Assembly: GCA_005885325.1 (NCBI GenBank)
Contig: VAYX01000137.1
Span: 1 to 9,654 of the forward strand
Direction: 5' to 3'
Length of the DNA stretch: 9,654 nucleotides
DNA from: Actinomycetota bacterium
GTDB taxonomy: Bacteria > Actinomycetota > UBA4738 > HRBIN12
Below the pieces are notes generated by a model. The model was not told where the DNA came from. It did no database searches and saw only the letters and a program-made list of their open reading frames with translations. Each line of letters opens with the position of its first letter. The first letter of the stretch is position 1. A program made the position numbers and the translations under genes. Below, in pieces: positions 6,076 through 9,654 of the stretch.

Positions 6076-7155
6076 ATGACCACTCGCAGGGAATTCATCG
6101 AGGAATCCGCCGGCGCGGTGGCCGGCCTCGCGTTCGTGACGTGCGGCCTGACGGGCCCCGCCTCGGCGGAGGCGCAGACGCAGCCGCGCCGCCGTGAGGT
6201 GGTGGTGAACGGCCGGCGCGTGAAGACCGTCGACGTGCATGCGCACTGCGCCGTGCCCGAGGCGATGGCCCTCATGAACCGAAAGGTCTCGCCGGAGACG
6301 CTCCTGATGTCGAAGGCCTCGGACCGGATCCGCGCGATGGACGAGCAGGGCATCGACGTCGAGGCGCTCAGCATCAATCCCTACTGGTACAAGGCCGACC
6401 GTGACGTCGCCCGGCAGCTCATCCAGATTCAGAACGAGAAGCTCGCGGAGGCGTGCGCGGCGAACCCCGACCGCTTCGTGGCGTTCGCGTCGGTGGCGCT
6501 GCAGCATCCCGACCTCGCCGCCGAGCAGCTGGAAGAAGGCGTCAAGAAGTACGGGCTACGGGGCGCCGGCCTCGGCGGCAGTGTCGACGGCGAGGAGCTG
6601 TCGAGCCCGCGGTTTCACCCGTTCTGGGCCAAGGCCGAGCAGCTCGGGGTGCTGGTCTTCATTCATCCGCAGGCGGATGGCGCGCCGGCCACCCTGGGAA
6701 ACCGGCTCAAGGGCAGCGGCGGGCTCGAGAACGCGATCGGCAACCCGCTCGAGACGACCATCGCGCTCTCGCACCTGATCTTCGAGGGCACGCTCGATCA
6801 GTTCCCGGGGTTGAAGATCTGCGCGGCGCACGGGGGCGGCTACCTGCCGTCGTACGCGGCGCGCTCCGACGCGATCTGCGTGACCTTCCCGGACCGGTGT
6901 ACCAAGCCGCTCAAGAAGAAGCCGACCGAGTACCTGCGGCAGCTCTACTTCGACTCGCTCGTCTTCACCCCGGAGGCGCTGCGCCACCTGGTGGCCGAGA
7001 CGGGGTCGGGGCAGATCGTCATCGGGACCGACTATCCGTTCCCGTGGACGCGAACCTCGGTCGACCACATCCTGGGCACGCCGGGCCTGAGCGACGACGA
7101 GCGCATCGCGATGCTCGGGGGGACTGCCGCGAGGCTCCTGGGAATCAAGTCGTAG
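6076..7155 (+). CDS. Amidohydrolase family protein (ACMSD-like decarboxylase/hydrolase) with Tat signal
   Basis: A 359-residue protein. The N-terminus TTRREFIEESAGAVAGLAFV has the twin-arginine signature RRxF followed by a weakly hydrophobic stretch and an Ala-rich cleavage region near 29-34. This suggests folded export to the periplasm. The mature part is a TIM-barrel metal-dependent hydrolase of the ACMSD/amidohydrolase_2 group. It has VDVHAHC with H55 and H57, LVFIHPQ with H197, CAAHGGGYLPSY with H252, and IGTDYPFPW with D319; these are the expected metal and catalytic residues. Relatives decarboxylate or hydrolyse aromatic acids, aminocarboxymuconate semialdehyde and similar compounds with Zn or Mn. 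The substrate here is unknown. It is the third gene of the plus-strand set, 32 bases after the MBL gene, and converges on the dioxygenase gene with four bases between the stops. Confidence 0.92.
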   Translation: MTTRREFIEESAGAVAGLAFVTCGLTGPASAEAQTQPRRREVVVNGRRVKTVDVHAHCAVPEAMALMNRKVSPETLLMSKASDRIRAMDEQGIDVEALSINPYWYKADRDVARQLIQIQNEKLAEACAANPDRFVAFASVALQHPDLAAEQLEEGVKKYGLRGAGLGGSVDGEELSSPRFHPFWAKAEQLGVLVFIHPQADGAPATLGNRLKGSGGLENAIGNPLETTIALSHLIFEGTLDQFPGLKICAAHGGGYLPSYAARSDAICVTFPDRCTKPLKKKPTEYLRQLYFDSLVFTPEALRHLVAETGSGQIVIGTDYPFPWTRTSVDHILGTPGLSDDERIAMLGGTAARLLGIKS

Positions 7156-7159
7156 CCCC

Positions 7160-8005
7160 TCATGCTGCCGGGCCGCCGGCGCGCTCCTTGATCGAGACGC
7201 GCCAGTGGATGCGGTCTTCCTCGGGCGGATAATCGCCGGCTGCCCGGTGGTATGAGCAGCGGTTGTCCCAGATGACGATGTCGCCCTTGCGCCACCTGTG
7301 GTGGTACTCGCCGTCGGGCTGGATCATGCGGGCGGCCAGCTCGTCGATCAGCGTGTCGCTCTCCTGCGGCTCGAGCCCCTCGATCCGCAAGATCTTCCCG
7401 GGATCGAAGTAGAGCGCCTTGCGCCCGGTCTCGGGATGGGTCCGGACGATCGGATGGAAGACGGGCGTCCAGTCCCGGTCCTCCTCGTTCAGCAGCGCCG
7501 TCGCCTTGCGCCGCCCGCCGTAGGTGAACGCGCCGATGCGCCCCTCGAGGCGGTCCTTGAGACGCTGCGGCAGCCCATCGTGGGCGGCGTACATGCTGGC
7601 GAACAGCGTGTTGCCGCCGCGGCTCGGGACGGCCAGCGCGTAGAGCTGGGTCGCCTTGAAGGGCTCCTCATCGTAGGCGCCATCGGTGTGCCAGCCCTCG
7701 GCGCCGCGCCGGTAGATGGCCATGTCGAGCTGGCCGTCGGCCCCGAACTTGTTGACACCGAGCTGCGTGATTTCCGGATAGTCCGGGTGGCGCGTCGACT
7801 TCGACGGATGCGGTACGACGACCCCGAAGCGGCGGCTGTAGCGCAGGAAGTCCTCGATCTCGAGCTCCTGGCCGGGCACCACGACCACGTTGGCGTCGAG
7901 CCACGCCCGGTAGATCGGGGCGAAGCCCGCGTCGTCCAGCTTCCTGACGTCGACTCCGAGGATCTCCGCGCCGATCTGCTTGCCGAGACGTCGAACCTCG
8001 ATCAT
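7160..8005 (-). CDS. TauD/TfdA family 2-oxoglutarate-dependent dioxygenase
   Basis: A 281-residue protein starting at the ATG at 8003-8005, with a GGAGG-type site about eight bases upstream. The Fe(II) facial triad is complete: H106 and D108 in GWHTDGAYDEEP, and H253 in SYHRAAGDYP. R265 and R269 in DRIHWRVSIKE fit the 2-oxoglutarate carboxylate site, and T133 in RGGNTLF fits the second contact. Length is normal for the family. Members hydroxylate taurine, alkyl sulfates, phenoxyacetates, carnitine precursors and other acids, releasing succinate and CO2. The substrate-binding residues cannot be assigned from this sequence alone. It lies 31 bases downstream of the SDR and is probably co-transcribed with it. 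The product is expected to be cytosolic, as no signal is present. Confidence 0.93.
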   Translation of the reverse strand: MIEVRRLGKQIGAEILGVDVRKLDDAGFAPIYRAWLDANVVVVPGQELEIEDFLRYSRRFGVVVPHPSKSTRHPDYPEITQLGVNKFGADGQLDMAIYRRGAEGWHTDGAYDEEPFKATQLYALAVPSRGGNTLFASMYAAHDGLPQRLKDRLEGRIGAFTYGGRRKATALLNEEDRDWTPVFHPIVRTHPETGRKALYFDPGKILRIEGLEPQESDTLIDELAARMIQPDGEYHHRWRKGDIVIWDNRCSYHRAAGDYPPEEDRIHWRVSIKERAGGPAA

Positions 8006-8036
8006 CGATCCGTCCTCCCTGTCTCTGGACCGCTGC

Positions 8037-8786
8037 TCAGTAGTACGCCACGCCGCCGTTGGCGTGAATGGTCTGGCCGGTGATGAACCCGCTGTCGTCG
8101 GTGACCAGGAAGAGGCAGGTGGCGGCGATCTCGTCGACCATGCCCTGCCGTCCCAGCGGAATGCCGGAGGCGCTCGGCGTGCGTCCCTGGTACCACTCGG
8201 GATTGGCGCGCGAGGTGTCGATGCTCCCGGGACAGACCACGTTGACCCGGATGTTCTGCGGGGCGAACTCGGAGGCGAGTCCGCGCGCCAGCCCCACCAG
8301 GCCCATCTTGGCCGCCGAGACGTGGGCGCGGCCCGCGCCGCCCATGAAGGCCCCTTCGCCGGTGAAGAACACGATCCGGCCGTAGCGGTTCTTCACCATC
8401 GAGTCGATGACGGCCCGCGTGAGGTAGATCGCTCCGTCGAGGACGACGCTCCTCACCGCCTCCCAATCTTGAGGCGTCAGCTCGGTGAAGGGCTTGTGCG
8501 GCCGGATCGCGGCGTTGTTGACGAGAATGTCGACCCGGCCGAACTCGGAGAGCGCCCGGGCCGCCATCGCTTCGACCTGGTCCTTCTTGCCGACGTCGGC
8601 CACGATCGAGATCGCCTTGACGCCCCGGGCCTGGGCCTCACGGGCCACCGCATCGGCCTCGGCCTGGTTGGTCCGGGAATTCACCACGACGTGAGCGCCT
8701 TCCGCCGCCAGCTTCAGGACCGTCGTCCGGCCGATGTTCCGGCCCGAGCCGGTCACCAGCGCCACCTTCCCATCGAGCTTGCCCAT
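8037..8786 (-). CDS. Short-chain dehydrogenase/reductase-fold protein lacking the catalytic Tyr
   Basis: A 249-residue protein. The ATG at 8784-8786 is chosen because AGGGGGG (complement of 8794-8800) precedes it by seven bases and the product then starts like a classical SDR (MGKLDGKVALVTGS). The Rossmann motif is TGSGRNIGR (12-20), followed by D64 (ADVG) and NNAAI (90-94). The C-terminal NVVCPGSIDT (182-191) and GFITGQTIHANGG (233-245) are SDR-like. K160 is present, but the tyrosine of YxxxK is V156 in RAHVSAAKMG. The usual Ser about 13 residues earlier falls in TGEGA (142-146) with no Ser. A nucleotide-binding role is credible; ordinary oxidoreductase chemistry is doubtful. It is the first gene of the two-gene minus-strand set with the dioxygenase. 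Confidence 0.87.
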   Translation of the reverse strand: MGKLDGKVALVTGSGRNIGRTTVLKLAAEGAHVVVNSRTNQAEADAVAREAQARGVKAISIVADVGKKDQVEAMAARALSEFGRVDILVNNAAIRPHKPFTELTPQDWEAVRSVVLDGAIYLTRAVIDSMVKNRYGRIVFFTGEGAFMGGAGRAHVSAAKMGLVGLARGLASEFAPQNIRVNVVCPGSIDTSRANPEWYQGRTPSASGIPLGRQGMVDEIAATCLFLVTDDSGFITGQTIHANGGVAYY

Positions 8787-8895
8787 GTGCGCACCCCCCT
8801 GGCTGTCCGTAATCATTAACACGCGCGCCAGGCTGGTGGGCGCGAACTTTTCCCGATCGGACGGGCCCGGGCGGGCCGTCAGGCGGCTCGAGCCT

Positions 8896-9654
8896 TCAGC
8901 GGAGCAGCTTCAGAAAGGCCCCGACGTCGAGCGCGTTCACGGAGCCGTCGCCGTTGACGTCCGCGAGGGCGCGATCGCACCGGGGATAGCGCCTCGCGTA
9001 CCTCGCCGGATCGACGAGCGCGAGGACGAAAGGATCGGCGTCGGACACGTTGACCGCGCCGTCGCAATTCATGTCGCCCGGCACCGGCCCCACGTACGCC
9101 GTCAGCGTTTCACTGTTGCTGACGAGCACCTTGCCGTCGGCCGCGATCGCCACCGCGCTCACCGTCACGCCGGCCCCGGTGTCGAAGGTCCACCATTGCC
9201 GCCCGCCGCGGCCGTAGCCAAAGACCTTCCCCGCCGGGTCGAAGGAGTAAAAGAACGTGTTGCCGGCTCGGTCGGAGGCCTGGCTCATCGGAAAGGTGCC
9301 CGGGGCGAACACGGCGGCGGGCTCGCCCGTCGCGGCGTCCAGCACGTGCAGCCCGGTGTTCGCGCCGCCGACGGCCACGCGGCCGCCGCGGAGCACCGGG
9401 GACGCGTAGATCTGCCCCGACATCGTGTTCGAGGCCCAGAGGCGGACGCCCGCGGAGCTGTGCTTGGAGGCGAGGCCGGCCAGATCGCCCAGGTACACGT
9501 TGTTCTGCGCGTCGAGGGCCGGCGGCGCGTTCGTGCCGACACCGATGTCGACGCTCCAGTCGAGCACCCCATTGGGCCGAATGCGGTACAGGTAGCCGGA
9601 TGCGGCGCGCAGGTCGTTGGACGCCGACGCATGATAGACGTGGCCGTCACGTCC
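8896..9654 (-). CDS. Beta-propeller (PQQ-like repeat) protein with C-terminal dockerin-like module, partial
   Basis: The 5' end lies beyond the window; 252 residues remain. The visible part has repeated blade-like units with the pattern GDG/GRDG-HVY, AQNNVYLGDLAGLA, GGRVAVGGANTGLHVLDAAT, RAGNTFFYSFDPAGKVFGYG and ADGKVLVSNSETLTAYVG. These resemble PQQ-like or BamB-like propeller repeats with DG-x-(V/L)-(Y/V) turns. The last 60 residues (8896-9078) form two EF-hand-type calcium loops, DMNCDGAVNVSDADPFVLAL and DVNGDGSVNALDVGAFLKLL, joined by a linker with two Cys-containing turns. This is a type I dockerin-like arrangement. The wording, including GDMNCDG and DPFVLAL, is like the modules attached to many planctomycete secreted proteins. 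The protein is expected to be extracellular or periplasmic, but the signal peptide is not in view. It is followed by a 109-base gap before the SDR on the same strand. Confidence 0.82.
   Translation of the reverse strand, partial: GRDGHVYHASASNDLRAASGYLYRIRPNGVLDWSVDIGVGTNAPPALDAQNNVYLGDLAGLASKHSSAGVRLWASNTMSGQIYASPVLRGGRVAVGGANTGLHVLDAATGEPAAVFAPGTFPMSQASDRAGNTFFYSFDPAGKVFGYGRGGRQWWTFDTGAGVTVSAVAIAADGKVLVSNSETLTAYVGPVPGDMNCDGAVNVSDADPFVLALVDPARYARRYPRCDRALADVNGDGSVNALDVGAFLKLLR

Noticed and set aside
8824..8844. Six-base-pair hairpin CGCGCC/GGCGCG followed by AACTTTT, resembling a plus-strand terminator
   Set aside because: No plus-strand gene ends near it; both neighbours are on the minus strand. 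Short GC stems are frequent here by chance.
8885..8894. Perfect palindrome GGCTCGAGCC next to the stop of the propeller gene
   Set aside because: Ten bases without a loop cannot make a useful hairpin, and no second copy or regulator site supports an operator.
1..9654. Search by eye for CRISPR repeats, tRNA genes, IS ends, phage genes, toxin-antitoxin pairs and defence genes
   Set aside because: No regularly spaced repeats, cloverleaf-like segments, transposase or integrase motifs, or known defence domains were recognised.

Overview
The window is GC-rich, gene-dense bacterial chromosome. The gene mix is a cupin, a TauD/TfdA dioxygenase, an SDR, an ACMSD-type amidohydrolase, an MBL-fold protein, an alpha/beta hydrolase, a DUF4105 protein and a beta-propeller with a dockerin-like tail. 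That mix fits an uncultured soil or groundwater lineage such as Rokubacteria/Methylomirabilota or a relative. This placement is inferred from gene content alone and no rRNA or other marker gene is present. No tRNA, rRNA, CRISPR array, IS element or integrase was seen, and no gene-free stretch exceeds 300 bases.

Left part (1-1742). A cupin gene on the minus strand runs into a second minus-strand frame cut by the window edge. A DUF4239-type (bestrophin-like) membrane protein is transcribed away from the cupin. The space after it holds a 48-codon remnant of an MscS mechanosensitive channel, matching only the conserved pore/beta-domain core.

Middle part (1743-4245, all minus). A likely operon reads from right to left: a galactose-binding-like jelly-roll protein, a PGPGW-type small membrane protein with an unusual C-terminal extension, a DUF4105 membrane protein, and a secreted protein of unrecognised family. 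The first three overlap or lie within a few bases of each other.

Right part (4337-8786). Two compact gene sets converge with 4 bases between them. The plus-strand set is alpha/beta hydrolase, MBL-fold protein and Tat-signal amidohydrolase. The minus-strand set is SDR then TauD/TfdA dioxygenase. Together they look like a catabolic cluster for a small organic, perhaps aromatic or carboxylated, compound; the substrate cannot be read from sequence. Three of these five proteins lack canonical catalytic or metal-binding residues: His to Tyr in the alpha/beta hydrolase, HxHxDH to HxAxDH in the MBL protein, and no YxxxK tyrosine in the SDR. The amidohydrolase and dioxygenase keep theirs. This is the most notable signal in the window.

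The right edge (8896-9654) is the C-terminal part of a secreted-type beta-propeller protein ending in a two-repeat, calcium-binding, dockerin-like module of the style common in Planctomycetes. No clearly new multi-gene defence or mobile system was found.
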